Shown here: piece after piece, positions 8,161 to 15,772 of the stretch
Layout of the letters: each line of letters begins with the position of its first letter
Numbering within the stretch: position 1 is the first letter of the stretch
Source: Bradyrhizobium uaiense
Lineage (GTDB): Bacteria > Pseudomonadota > Alphaproteobacteria > Rhizobiales > Xanthobacteraceae
Direction: 5' to 3'
NCBI RefSeq assembly: GCF_010811875.1
Contig: NZ_VKHP01000010.1
Coordinates: 18,992 to 82,991 of the forward strand
Length of the DNA stretch: 64,000 bases
The notes under the pieces: generated by a model
The model's database searches: none
What the model saw: only the letters and a program-made list of their open reading frames with translations
Told to the model about the DNA's origin: nothing
Program-made: the position numbers and the translations under genes

Positions 8161-9182
8161 TTGGCGCCGGTCGGCACTTCGGAGATCGTCTTCAGGATCT
8201 GCGAAGCGATCTGGTAGGGGTCGCCTTGGGAGTTCGGGCGGCGGTCCTCCAGATAGCCCTTGTAGCCATTGTTGACGAAGGAGTGCGGCACGCGGATCGA
8301 GGCACCACGATCAGCCACGCCGTAGCTGAACTTGTTCCACGGCGCGGTCTCGTGCTTGCCGGTCAGGCGCTTGTCGTTGTCCGGGCCGTAGACCGCGATG
8401 TGGTCCATCAGGTTCTTGTCGAAGGCCTTCATCAGGCTTTCGAAATAATCCTTGCCGCCGACTTCGCGCATGTACTTGGTCGAGAAGTTGGCGTGCATCC
8501 CCGAGCCGTTCCAGTCGGTGTCGCCGAGCGGCTTGCAGTGGAATTCGATGTCGATGCCGTAGCTCTCGGTGAGACGCAGCATCAGATAGCGGGCCATCCA
8601 CATCTGGTCAGCGGCGGTCTTGGAGCCCTTGCCGAAGATCTGGAATTCCCACTGGCCCTTCGCCACCTCGGCGTTGATGCCTTCGTGGTTGATGCCGGCG
8701 TGCAGGCAGAGATTGAGATGCTCTTCGACGATCTTGCGGGCGACGCTGCCGACGTTCGAATAGCCGACGCCGGTGTAGTACGGACCCTGCGGCGCGGGAT
8801 AACCGGCCTCCGGGAAGCCGAGCGGACGGCCGTCCTTGTAGAAGAAGTATTCCTGCTCGAACCCGAACCAGGCGCCTTCGTCGTCCAGAATGGTCGCGCG
8901 CTTGTTCGAGACATGCGGCGTCTTGCCATCGGGCATCATGACTTCGCACATCACCAGCACGCCGTTCTCGCGCGCACCGTCGGGATAGCAGGCGACCGGC
9001 TTCAGCACGCAGTCAGAGCTGTGGCCTTCAGCCTGCTGGGTGGACGAACCGTCAAAGCCCCACAGCGGAAGCTGTTCGAGGGTCGGGAACGACGCGAATT
9101 CCTTGATCTGCGTCTTGCCGCGCAGGCTCGGCGTCGGCGTATATCCGTCGAGCCAGATATACTCGAGCTTGTACTTGGTCAT
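8148..9182 (-). CDS. glnII: Glutamine synthetase type II
   Basis: A 344-residue GSII, the short eukaryote-like octameric glutamine synthetase of rhizobia, which makes glutamine from glutamate, ammonia and ATP. Diagnostic segments are LEYIWLDGY at the N-terminus, FGFEQEYFFY (metal-binding glutamates), GKGQWEFQ-like AKGQWEFQ, and the ATP-binding region TGKHETAPWNKFSYGVADRG with the following SIRVP. I chose ATG 9182 because a strong GAGAGG site precedes it; an upstream in-frame start would add 20 unrelated residues. A sigma-54 promoter lies about 95 bases upstream, so NtrC-type control by nitrogen status is expected. The gstI-like gene sits opposite, beyond the shared regulatory region. Confidence 0.97.
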   Translation of the reverse strand: MTKYKLEYIWLDGYTPTPSLRGKTQIKEFASFPTLEQLPLWGFDGSSTQQAEGHSSDCVLKPVACYPDGARENGVLVMCEVMMPDGKTPHVSNKRATILDDEGAWFGFEQEYFFYKDGRPLGFPEAGYPAPQGPYYTGVGYSNVGSVARKIVEEHLNLCLHAGINHEGINAEVAKGQWEFQIFGKGSKTAADQMWMARYLMLRLTESYGIDIEFHCKPLGDTDWNGSGMHANFSTKYMREVGGKDYFESLMKAFDKNLMDHIAVYGPDNDKRLTGKHETAPWNKFSYGVADRGASIRVPHSFVNNGYKGYLEDRRPNSQGDPYQIASQILKTISEVPTGAKAAA

Positions 9183-9723
9183 TGAACCTCTCTGTTGATG
9201 ATGCAAAACCGTGAGGAACCGAAAGCCAGTCGGTCGCCGCACGCGTACCCGGCCACCATCGGCCGGCTCTTACTAAGCAATTAAAATGCCAGTCGCTGCA
9301 CTGCGGCACCCACCCAGTTCACGGATGTCCACAGCGGACATCGCATTTTTAGCTGCGACATAGCAGCGCGGCTGGCATGCGCCGCGGTCAGCCAAATTCT
9401 TCTCTCCGCCCCCTCCGCCGCCCGTTTCTGCAGCAAATTCGGCTACGACATCGTCAGCCGATTAATGCGGCGGCAGCGCTGTATGACAGTTCGTGTCCAA
9501 GGGTCCGTCGCCCAGCAACCAACTCTTCGGCCCAAGCGTTGGTCAGCGGCATCCTGCCTCGCAGGAGGCAAACCCAGATTTGCACACGAATTAAACAGAG
9601 AATGACTATTTCTTGGTCAACTTGCACCGGGGCAGGCCCGGGCCGATATCGAGATCACGGTAACCACACGCGAATGAGTCGGGCGCACCATGGAGGCTCG
9701 CTCCGGCCACAGGAGACTTTGAC
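9183..9723. other. Divergent regulatory region between glnII and the gstI-like gene
   Basis: About 540 bases without a gene. It holds the glnII sigma-54 promoter near its left end and an AT-richer stretch around 9590-9640 that may carry the promoter of the right-hand gene. I looked for the palindromic NtrC site (tgcac-type half sites) and saw only a single weak half site near 9296-9310, so activator sites remain unassigned. Confidence 0.6.
9277..9291 (-). promoter_or_regulatory. Sigma-54 (RpoN) promoter of glnII
   Basis: On the minus strand the sequence reads TGGCAT-N5-TTGC, with the exact spacing of the -24/-12 consensus TGGCAC-N5-TTGC; only the sixth base differs. Transcription would start near 9265, giving a leader of about 80 bases before the glnII ATG. 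NtrC/RpoN-dependent transcription of glnII is established in rhizobia. Confidence 0.85.
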
Positions 9724-9924
9724 ATGATCACCACGGGCCAAAATCAGGGATCGGCAACGATCTATCAATTTCCGGCGGGGGGCCGCGCGGCCCTCGGCGG
9801 ACGCCGCTACGGCGACATGCGGACGGCGCGCGAGCTTGCTTCAGAGGTCGAGACCTCGGCCTGCAGCGAGAGCTGGTACCATCAGGCCGCCATCGACGAC
9901 GCCAAGCCGAGCCGCGATCACTGA
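9724..9924 (+). CDS. gstI: GstI-like/DUF2735 small protein, putative translational inhibitor of glnII
   Basis: A 66-residue soluble protein with a good ribosome site (CAGGAGA, 8 bases before ATG). The hallmark SATIYQFP motif (residues 10-17) followed by a basic segment and a C-terminal SWYHQAAI motif matches the DUF2735 family. In Rhizobium leguminosarum a short gene, gstI, lies opposite glnII and its product inhibits glnII translation; the position and size here are the same. The identity with GstI is inferred from position and family pattern, not from experiment in this organism. A strong terminator follows at 9984. Confidence 0.75.
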   Translation: MITTGQNQGSATIYQFPAGGRAALGGRRYGDMRTARELASEVETSACSESWYHQAAIDDAKPSRDH

Positions 9925-9983
9925 TGTCGATGCAACAGCGAGGCGTGACGCCCAAACGTCAGACAGCATCAGAACAATAGAGA

Positions 9984-10015
9984 AGGGTCGAAACGCAACG
10001 TTTCGGCCCTTTTTT
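9984..10015 (+). terminator. Rho-independent terminator after the gstI-like gene
   Basis: An 11-bp stem (gggtcgaaacg with cgtttcggccc, one G-U pair) with a three-base loop is followed by six T residues at 10010-10015. It ends the gstI-like transcript, 60 bases past its stop codon. Confidence 0.9.
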
Positions 10016-10029
10016 CATGCCAGCTCGTT

Positions 10030-10341
10030 TCATGCGAGCTCGCAGGCCGTCAGCGGCCGCTTGGCATGCCGGAGCCTGGTCAATCCGGCGCGCGTGATCT
10101 CGAGCGTGACGCCGCCGCCTTTATAACGTGCGCCCGTCAGCGACAGCCGCTTCGTCAACGTCACCGCCTTGCCGTCGAGTTGCAGATGCGCGCGGCTATC
10201 GCCGTTGAAGAAAGCCGCAATGAATTGCGTGCCGTCGGCACAATGATAATTCCGGAAGGCGGACTGCGCCGGCGCCACCGAGGAACCGAATATCTCCAAA
10301 ACAAATGCGCCAACCAGAATGGCGCCCCCGCGATAAGTCAT
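10030..10341 (-). CDS. MliC-family lysozyme-inhibitor-like secreted protein
   Basis: A 103-residue protein with an N-terminal signal peptide (MTYRGGAILVGAFVLEIFGS, cleavage near AQS at about 26). The mature part has the MliC pattern: Y.C.DG..F (YHCADGTQF), a central A.L.LDG strand, RLSLTGARYKGGGVTLEI, and a C-terminal cysteine (TACELA) that would pair with the first. There is no lipobox cysteine, so it is probably soluble periplasmic rather than a lipoprotein. MliC proteins inhibit c-type lysozyme; whether this one does is inference. It converges with the gstI-like transcription unit. Confidence 0.75.
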   Translation of the reverse strand: MTYRGGAILVGAFVLEIFGSSVAPAQSAFRNYHCADGTQFIAAFFNGDSRAHLQLDGKAVTLTKRLSLTGARYKGGGVTLEITRAGLTRLRHAKRPLTACELA

Positions 10342-10438
10342 ATTCTCTCCCCGAGACGACGGTTATAGACCTGTCTGCGCCCTTATTTCTGCGCCAAAGA
10401 TTGAGCCAAGACCTCAACAGCTGCAACAGGCCCGCCCG

Positions 10439-11182
10439 ATGTCAGACGCCCCTGCCCGTCACCTCAATCTCGCCGGCGCCAGCAATTTTCGCGACCTCGG
10501 CGGTTATCAGACGCACGACGGCCGGATCGTGCGCTGGCGTCAGATCTTCCGCTCCAACCATCTGGCGAATCTCACCGAGCGGGACGTTGCCGTGGTGCGC
10601 TCGCTCGGGGTCAAGAGTGCGTTCGATTTCCGCGGCGTCGCCGAGCGCGCCGAGGCGCTGTGCAGCATGAGCGACGTGACCGTGCATTCGCTTCCGGTCG
10701 AGCCGACAGTGGTGGCTGCGCTGCGCGCGATCGCGGGCAGCCGTCAACTATTGGAAGCCGATGCGATCGACGTGATGCGGGAGTCCTACCGCGGCTATGT
10801 GCAGGACAACACGCCGCGCTATCGCACGCTGTTTGCCCATCTGCTCGAGGACCGCGCGCCGCTGGTGATCCACTGCACCGCGGGCAAGGATCGCACCGGC
10901 TTTGCCTGTGCGCTGATCCTGCACGCACTCGGCGTGTCCGAGCCGGCGATCGCGGACGACTATCTGTTGACCAATCAGTACTACAAGCGCGATCCGGCCC
11001 ACAGCACCGAGCTGCCCGACGACGTTAAGCAGGTGCTCGGCACCGTACGCGCGGCATTTCTGGAAGCGGCGTTCGAGGCGATCGATGCCGACTATGGCAG
11101 CCTCGACGGCTATTTCCGTGAGGGCCTCGGGCTCGGCGAGGCCGAGCGCAAGGCGCTTGAAGGCCGCTATCTGCAAGCCTGA
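10439..11182 (+). CDS. Tyrosine-protein phosphatase (PTP-like, IphP/Y_phosphatase3 type)
   Basis: A 247-residue cytoplasmic protein with the N-terminal NFRDLGGY motif (16-23) and the catalytic P-loop HCTAGKDRTG (145-154) giving nucleophile C146 and R152. Members hydrolyse phosphotyrosine and sometimes phosphoinositides or other phosphoesters. The start ATG at 10439 has only a weak upstream purine stretch. There is no signal peptide, unlike some secreted IphP enzymes. It stands alone between convergent and divergent neighbours, with no kinase gene nearby. Confidence 0.9.
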   Translation: MSDAPARHLNLAGASNFRDLGGYQTHDGRIVRWRQIFRSNHLANLTERDVAVVRSLGVKSAFDFRGVAERAEALCSMSDVTVHSLPVEPTVVAALRAIAGSRQLLEADAIDVMRESYRGYVQDNTPRYRTLFAHLLEDRAPLVIHCTAGKDRTGFACALILHALGVSEPAIADDYLLTNQYYKRDPAHSTELPDDVKQVLGTVRAAFLEAAFEAIDADYGSLDGYFREGLGLGEAERKALEGRYLQA

Positions 11183-11208
11183 TCAGCCCAGCTGATCAGG
11201 CCATTGGC

Positions 11209-11415
11209 TCAGGCCGCGGCGGCCTCGAGCTCGAGTTCGGCATCGAGGTCGGCAATCACGTCCTCGAATGCCGAGATCGCCTGCTGGATCGCTGCGATCT
11301 GCATCAATTCCCAGCTGCCCACCGGTCCGTTACGGTTTTGCAGCGCCACCACGAGATCGCGCCGCTGCTCCTTAAGCTGAACGAGCGGTAAACCGTGGTC
11401 CGGAAGATATCCCAT
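11209..11415 (-). CDS. Small hypothetical protein (68 aa)
   Basis: A 68-residue acidic protein with a good ribosome site (GTAGGGG, 7 bases before ATG). It contains a helical segment LVQLKEQRRDLVVALQNRNG and a C-terminal glutamate/alanine-rich helix. No motif is recognised. The codon pattern and ribosome site support it as real. It converges with the phosphatase gene, 26 bases apart. Confidence 0.65.
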   Translation of the reverse strand: MGYLPDHGLPLVQLKEQRRDLVVALQNRNGPVGSWELMQIAAIQQAISAFEDVIADLDAELELEAAAA

Positions 11416-11549
11416 CGAAAACCCCTACCTTGGCTGGAGTTCCGCTTCTAAGGGACAGGGTTCTGCAAACGACTTACAGAACTGCCGCAAATTTTACGCA
11501 ACCACCCCTCCCCCGTAGTCTTACGTAGTCGGACTTCACGCAAGCAGGC

Positions 11550-12239
11550 CTACGCGATCGCTTCCGGCTTCAACGCGTCATCGATCGCAGCGAACAGCGA
11601 CTGGGTCACGCAATTGGTCGCCCATTCGCTGGTGTGAAGCTGTCCGCCATCGTCGAGCTCGGCGAGCGGAATCCCGTCATCGGCCCAGCGCTTCATCAGC
11701 GCGAAGCGGCTGAACAGATTCACCTTCTTGCTTGCGGTCACCTCCACGATCATCGGCATGATCACATTGGCGAGATCAAGCGCGGCCTGCGTCCCGACGA
11801 TCGCCTGCGTATATTGGGAATCCATCACGATCACGTCGAGCGGCAGCGCGGCGAGCACGTCGAGCCCGGCCTCCAGCGTGGCACGCACCTCCGCGGGATT
11901 GTAGCTCTTGTAGACCGCGTTGGTGCCGACCTGCCAGATCACCAGCACCGGGGCTTCGGCGCTGACGTCGGACTCGATGCGCGAATATTCCTCCGGTGCT
12001 TCCTGGCCACCGACCCCGCGATTGATCACATCGATCATCCGGCCGAAAAAGCGTTGCCGCAGCAGCATTTCGAGCCGCGGCGGAAACGGCATGACATTGT
12101 CGGCGCCCGCCGTCGACGACGATCCGAGCGCCACCACCTTGACCTTGCGCTGATGCCGCAGCGCTTCGGCGAAGTGCGGCAGCGGATGGCTGAACTTGAC
12201 GATGTCGAGATGGGTTTCGCAGGGCCTCGGTGTCGGCAT
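11550..12239 (-). CDS. SGNH/GDSL-family hydrolase
   Basis: About 229 residues from ATG 12239, preceded by AAGGA seven bases upstream; in-frame starts at 12248 and 12308 would lengthen it. The block I motif is VVALGSSSTAG, with the GSS serine as nucleophile. Block II has the glycine in NRGVGG and block III is WQVGTNAV, with G.N. A late LHTSEWATNC segment may supply the D/S-x-x-H-type residues. These enzymes cleave acyl esters, often on lipids or polysaccharides. No signal peptide is evident in the short form. The natural substrate is unknown. Confidence 0.8.
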   Translation of the reverse strand: MPTPRPCETHLDIVKFSHPLPHFAEALRHQRKVKVVALGSSSTAGADNVMPFPPRLEMLLRQRFFGRMIDVINRGVGGQEAPEEYSRIESDVSAEAPVLVIWQVGTNAVYKSYNPAEVRATLEAGLDVLAALPLDVIVMDSQYTQAIVGTQAALDLANVIMPMIVEVTASKKVNLFSRFALMKRWADDGIPLAELDDGGQLHTSEWATNCVTQSLFAAIDDALKPEAIA

Positions 12240-12365
12240 CGCAAACATCCTTGGGGTGAATGAACTGATGAATGCGCGCAGTAGGAGACGAATTTGGCGG
12301 CATTGCAAATGAATTCCGCCTGATCATAGTGAGCACTCAGCCAGCCCGTGCGTACGGAGACCACC

Positions 12366-13046
12366 ATGAACGGAAAAGCCATCGTCATCACCGGCGCCCT
12401 CGGCGCGCTTGGCAAGGTGGTCGCCGAGGAAGCGCTGGCGCGTGGCGCGCGCGTCGCCGGCGTCGATCATGCGGCTTCGCAGCTCGCGGCAACGGCCGAC
12501 CGTATCGAGCTCGGCGGTGTCGATCTCACCGACACGGCGCAGGCGACCGCCGCAATCGACAAGGCGGCCGCGCATTTCGGCCGGCTCGACGGGCTGATCA
12601 ACATCGCCGGCGGTTTCACCTTCGAAGCGGTGAGCGACGGCGATCCCGCGACCTGGCAACGCATGTATGCGATGAACGTGATGACCGCCTTCAACACGTC
12701 GCGCGCGGCCATTCCGCATCTCATCAAGTCGGGCGCCGGACGCATCATCAATATCGGCGCGCTGGGCGCGTTGCAGGCCGCCTCCGGCATGGGGCCCTAT
12801 GCCGCGTCGAAGGCCGGCGTGCATCGCCTCACCGAGTCGCTCGCCGCGGAACTCAAGGGCAAGGTCACGGTCAACGCCGTGCTGCCCTCGATCATCGACA
12901 CCGCAGCCAATCGCGCCGCGATGCCGAAGGCCGATATCTCCAAATGGGTGACGCCGAAGGAACTCGCCGAGGTGATCCTGTTCCTCGCCAGCGATGCAGC
13001 GAGCGCCGTCACCGGCGCGCTGCTGCCCGTGAACGGACGGGTTTAG
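12366..13046 (+). CDS. Short-chain dehydrogenase/reductase lacking the canonical catalytic serine
   Basis: A 226-residue SDR starting at ATG 12366 (GGAG site at 12356). The NAD(P)-binding motif TGALGALG (9-16), the structural INIAGG (79-83), and the active-site YAASK (Y145, K149) are present, and the C-terminus is TGALLPVNGRV. The serine normally 13 residues before the tyrosine is alanine here (INIGALGA). That may be a subfamily feature or may mean altered activity. Its TAG stop overlaps the opposite-strand TAA stop of the GrlR-like gene. The substrate is unknown. Confidence 0.88.
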   Translation: MNGKAIVITGALGALGKVVAEEALARGARVAGVDHAASQLAATADRIELGGVDLTDTAQATAAIDKAAAHFGRLDGLINIAGGFTFEAVSDGDPATWQRMYAMNVMTAFNTSRAAIPHLIKSGAGRIINIGALGALQAASGMGPYAASKAGVHRLTESLAAELKGKVTVNAVLPSIIDTAANRAAMPKADISKWVTPKELAEVILFLASDAASAVTGALLPVNGRV

Positions 13047-13387
13047 TCGGCAACCAGCAGTCGCAGCTTCGACCTGAAGCGGATGCTCTGCTTGCCGGCG
13101 AGCGCCATGCCGTCACCCTCGGCGGTCTGGTCGGTGTAGGTGCCGGTGAAGCCGATGGTGACGACCTTGCGTTCCCACACCGGGCGCTCGCCATAGGTCG
13201 GCGAATGCTCCTCATTGGTGACCTCGCCCTTCCATTTGCCGTCGGCCGCGGTGTAGCTGCCATGGGCGAAGAAGAACGAGTCGCCGCCGCGCATCTGGCC
13301 ATCGCGCAGCACCATGACGCCCTGGTTGCCGCCAGAGACGCCGTCAAGAAATTCGACGGTGATGTGATAGAGCCCGTTCCGGATCAT
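13043..13387 (-). CDS. GrlR-like regulatory protein, single domain
   Basis: A 114-residue protein from ATG 13387 (MIRNGLYHITVEFLDG). It shows the same pattern as the second half of the protein at 7245-7949: NGLY, LDGVSG, GVMVLRDG, GGDSFFFAHGSY, GKWKGE and EEHS, ending in a KLRLL strand. This matches GrlR-type regulatory proteins. There is no signal peptide. An upstream in-frame extension to 13444 looks unrelated. The gene converges with the SDR gene with overlapping stop codons and diverges from the DUF2161 gene. Its target is unknown. Confidence 0.75.
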   Translation of the reverse strand: MIRNGLYHITVEFLDGVSGGNQGVMVLRDGQMRGGDSFFFAHGSYTAADGKWKGEVTNEEHSPTYGERPVWERKVVTIGFTGTYTDQTAEGDGMALAGKQSIRFRSKLRLLVAD

Positions 13388-13478
13388 GAAATTGGTCGCG
13401 CCTTGCCCGGCTGTACAATAGCCGCTGGAACAGGCTTTGAGCAAATTCCATCCGCATCGGCCGCAGCCTTTCCGGGCT

Positions 13479-14213
13479 ATGCTGCTGCGAATTGAGTCGC
13501 GGCCAAAGCGGCCGCCGGAGCCCTCGCCGTTGGAAACCGCGCTTTACCTGCCCGTCAAACGCTTCCTGGAAAAGCTCGGCTTCACGGTCAAGGGCGAGAT
13601 CGGCGGCTGCGACCTCGTGGCATTGAGCGGCGATGACCCACCGGTCGTCGTGATCGGTGAACTCAAGCTCGCCTTCAATCTCGAACTGATCCTGCAGGCG
13701 GTGGACCGTGCGGGCGCCGCCGACGAAGTGTGGATCGCGGCCAAGGTGTCGGCCCGCGGCAAGGGCCGCGAGAGCGACGCGCGCTATCGCAATCTGTGCC
13801 GGCGGCTCGGCTTCGGCATGCTTGGCGTCACCGACCGCGGCGACGTCGAGGTGCTGGTGCCGCCGCCGACCGCGGCACCGCGCCGCAATCCGAAGAAGCG
13901 CTCGCGCCTGATCACCGAGCACCGCAAGCGCAAGGGCGATCCCGCCATGGGCGGATCGACGCGCGCGCCGATCATGACCGCCTACCGCCAGCAGGCGCTG
14001 GCCTGCGCCTGTGCACTCTCGGACGGGCCACGGCGGGTTCGCGACCTGCGCACCGACATTCCGGACGCCGGCAAGATCCTGCTGCATAATGTCTACGGCT
14101 GGTTCGATCGTGCCGAGCGCGGTATCTATGTGCTGACCGATGCCGGCCGCGCCGCGCTGAAGCGCTGGCCGCAACAGCCGATGAGTGCATCAGGGGCCGA
14201 AGCCGCCCCGTAA
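13479..14213 (+). CDS. DUF2161 family PD-(D/E)XK-type phosphodiesterase-like protein
   Basis: About 244 residues from ATG 13479 (a TTG at 13437 would add 14). The N-terminal half has the nuclease-like arrangement: glutamate in LPVKRFLEKLGF, aspartate in GGCDLVAL and the E-L-K triplet in VVIGELKLAF, followed by a Q..DR helix. This is the restriction-endonuclease-like core. The C-terminal half, after a basic linker RRNPKKRSR, reads like a winged helix (VRDLRTDIPDAGKILLHNVYGWF). Such proteins are annotated as putative PD-(D/E)XK phosphodiesterases; no activity has been shown to my knowledge. No restriction or defence partner lies next to it. Confidence 0.75.
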   Translation: MLLRIESRPKRPPEPSPLETALYLPVKRFLEKLGFTVKGEIGGCDLVALSGDDPPVVVIGELKLAFNLELILQAVDRAGAADEVWIAAKVSARGKGRESDARYRNLCRRLGFGMLGVTDRGDVEVLVPPPTAAPRRNPKKRSRLITEHRKRKGDPAMGGSTRAPIMTAYRQQALACACALSDGPRRVRDLRTDIPDAGKILLHNVYGWFDRAERGIYVLTDAGRAALKRWPQQPMSASGAEAAP

Positions 14214-14229
14214 CAAACTGGGGGAGATC

Positions 14230-14529
14230 ATGATCGTCGTCACCGGCAGCGTCACCGCCCGCCCCGACAGCTTCGACGAAGTGCGACGGCTGAGCCTCGA
14301 GCATGTCCATCGCTCGCGCACCGAGCCCGGCTGCATCTCGCACGCGGTCCACGTCGACTGCGAGAATCCGCTCCGGCTGGTGTTTTTCGAGCAATGGGCC
14401 GACCGCGGCGCGCTGGCGGCGCATTTCGCAGTCCCTGCGTCACGTGATTTCGTGCGGTCCCTGCAATCGCTTGCCGCAGCAGCGACCACGATCGAACTTT
14501 ATGACGCTCACAAGATTGAGAGACTCTAG
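14230..14529 (+). CDS. Antibiotic-biosynthesis-monooxygenase (ABM) domain protein
   Basis: A 99-residue dimeric ferredoxin-like fold protein. It begins MIVVTGSVTARP with a strong GGGGGAG site upstream. The family marks are the histidine-rich helix EHVHRSRTEPGC, the central strand SHAVHVD, FFEQWADRGALAAHFA, and a late F-x-R-S-L helix. ABM proteins act as small monooxygenases on quinols or as haem-degrading enzymes; many have no known role. It starts 16 bases after the DUF2161 gene and is probably in the same transcript. Confidence 0.85.
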   Translation: MIVVTGSVTARPDSFDEVRRLSLEHVHRSRTEPGCISHAVHVDCENPLRLVFFEQWADRGALAAHFAVPASRDFVRSLQSLAAAATTIELYDAHKIERL

Positions 14530-14618
14530 CTGCATGGCTGGATTGCCATCTCACATTCATATTGCAATGCAACATTGGGCACCTTACGTATCTCCCGCGA
14601 TTCAAGGATGAGGCGGCG

Positions 14619-14927
14619 ATGAGCGGAGACTGGAACACCAAATACGGCACAAGGCGCGTGCGGCACGATCCGCCGACGCTGGAGGAGGCAATCTTCGCCG
14701 CCATCGGTATTACCGATGACGTGGAGGCCCAGGCCGAGATCGCGTCGTCCCTGATGGGGCTGCCCTATGAGGAAGTCCTGGCCGAGGTGAAGAAGACCGC
14801 GCGCGTCAGCGCCCGTACCGGCACCGCGACCCGCGTGATCGCCGGCGAACAGGGCGCGCAGCGCTCCGTCGTAGTCGAGCGCCGCGTGGTCCGCCGTCTC
14901 GCGCCGGCCAAGCGCACCGGCACCTGA
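14619..14927 (+). CDS. Conserved hypothetical protein (102 aa)
   Basis: A 102-residue protein from ATG 14619 with an AAGGATGAGG site upstream. It is acidic at the N-terminus (LEEAIFAAIGITDDVEAQAEIAS) and strongly basic at the C-terminus (VERRVVRRLAPAKR), so it may bind nucleic acid or a partner through charge. No known domain is recognised. It is followed by a strong bidirectional terminator. Confidence 0.7.
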   Translation: MSGDWNTKYGTRRVRHDPPTLEEAIFAAIGITDDVEAQAEIASSLMGLPYEEVLAEVKKTARVSARTGTATRVIAGEQGAQRSVVVERRVVRRLAPAKRTGT

Positions 14928-14951
14928 GAAACAACATCCGTTAGCTCAAAG

Positions 14952-14986
14952 AAAAAGGGCAATCCACTGAGCGGATTGCCCTTTTT
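14952..14986. terminator. Bidirectional rho-independent terminator
   Basis: The stem gggcaatcc/ggattgccc with a seven-base loop is flanked by five A residues on the left and five T residues on the right. It can therefore end both the hypothetical gene at 14619-14927 and the convergent GNAT gene. Confidence 0.92.
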
Positions 14987-15008
14987 GTATTTCATCTTAG
15001 ATCTGAAT

Positions 15009-15632
15009 TCAGGCCGCCCGGCCCCAGCCGGACATCTGCATCACCATGCGCCAATAGGCGCGGTTCATGTCGACGATCGCGCGCGCAGCTTCGACCGGTG
15101 TAACCGGGGCGAGTGCGGGCGCCGGTTCAGCCTGGTGCTGCTCGGTCAAGTCGATGCTGCCGGTCGACTCACCGTGACGGAAGGTCAGCTGCGCACCGAA
15201 CTTGGTGGCGAGTGTACGCATCGCGTCGTTCTGCGCGCCGGTGGTGATACGCAGATTGGTGTAACCCTTGGCATGTGCCTCGGCGATCAGCTTGCGGAAC
15301 AGCGTGCTGCCGACGCCCTTGCGCCGCACCGACCGCTCCACGCTGAAGGCGATCTCGGGCTGGGCATCCGGTGACTGCTCCGGCGGATGCAGTTCCGCCG
15401 CCCCGCGGACCACGCCATCCTCGAAATAAGCGATGATGACCGTCCCGTCGTTGGCGCAGCGCTCGGCATAACGGCGGATGAAGCTGTCGTCGATGAAGCC
15501 ATGAAAACGATCATGACGGCTGGTACGATCCAGCCGCAGCAAATGATCGCGCAACAGAGGGAGCTCCTCCTGCTGGCTCAACGTCCGCACGGTACCCTTG
15601 GCAGCCGTCGGACGGATGGAATCATAGTTCAT
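15009..15632 (-). CDS. GNAT-family N-acetyltransferase
   Basis: A 207-residue protein with an AAGAGGAG ribosome site. The acetyl-CoA-binding motif is RRKGVGSTLF, preceded by the strand EIAFSVE. The N-terminal part has LRDHLLRLDRTSRHDRFHG, also seen in bacterial GNATs annotated as stress or lysine acetyltransferases. A proline/alanine-rich segment near residue 168 links to a short C-terminal helical tail. The substrate is unknown. It has its own promoter region, which shares the interval with the hairpin at 15738. Confidence 0.85.
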   Translation of the reverse strand: MNYDSIRPTAAKGTVRTLSQQEELPLLRDHLLRLDRTSRHDRFHGFIDDSFIRRYAERCANDGTVIIAYFEDGVVRGAAELHPPEQSPDAQPEIAFSVERSVRRKGVGSTLFRKLIAEAHAKGYTNLRITTGAQNDAMRTLATKFGAQLTFRHGESTGSIDLTEQHQAEPAPALAPVTPVEAARAIVDMNRAYWRMVMQMSGWGRAA

Positions 15633-15737
15633 TTCATAACTCCTCTTGGTAGCCCTCGAGGAGGCGTCGAGTCCCTAGCAGCTCCTATATTGTGCGCTGC
15701 ACCATATAATTCAAGTGTCTAGATTCATTTAAGTAAA

Positions 15738-15767
15738 CAATGATGTGATCGGTAAATCACATCATTG
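15738..15767 (-). terminator. Inverted repeat, probable terminator of the thioesterase gene
   Basis: Perfect 11-bp arms (caatgatgtga at 15738-15748 and tcacatcattg at 15757-15767) flank an eight-base spacer, 6 bases past the thioesterase stop. On the minus strand they are followed by TTTACTTAAAT. A terminator is the simplest reading. An operator for the GNAT gene, 106 bases to the left, is an alternative. Confidence 0.6.
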
Positions 15768-15772
15768 CCCCA

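Noticed and set aside
9600..9650. Sigma-54 promoter for the gstI-like gene (ttggtcaacttgca)
   Set aside because: The GG-to-GC spacing is three bases too short for a -24/-12 promoter.
13043..14213. Possible defence island from the GrlR-like and DUF2161 nuclease-like genes
   Set aside because: No toxin, methylase, helicase, reverse transcriptase or phage-related partner adjoins them; neighbours are ordinary metabolic genes.
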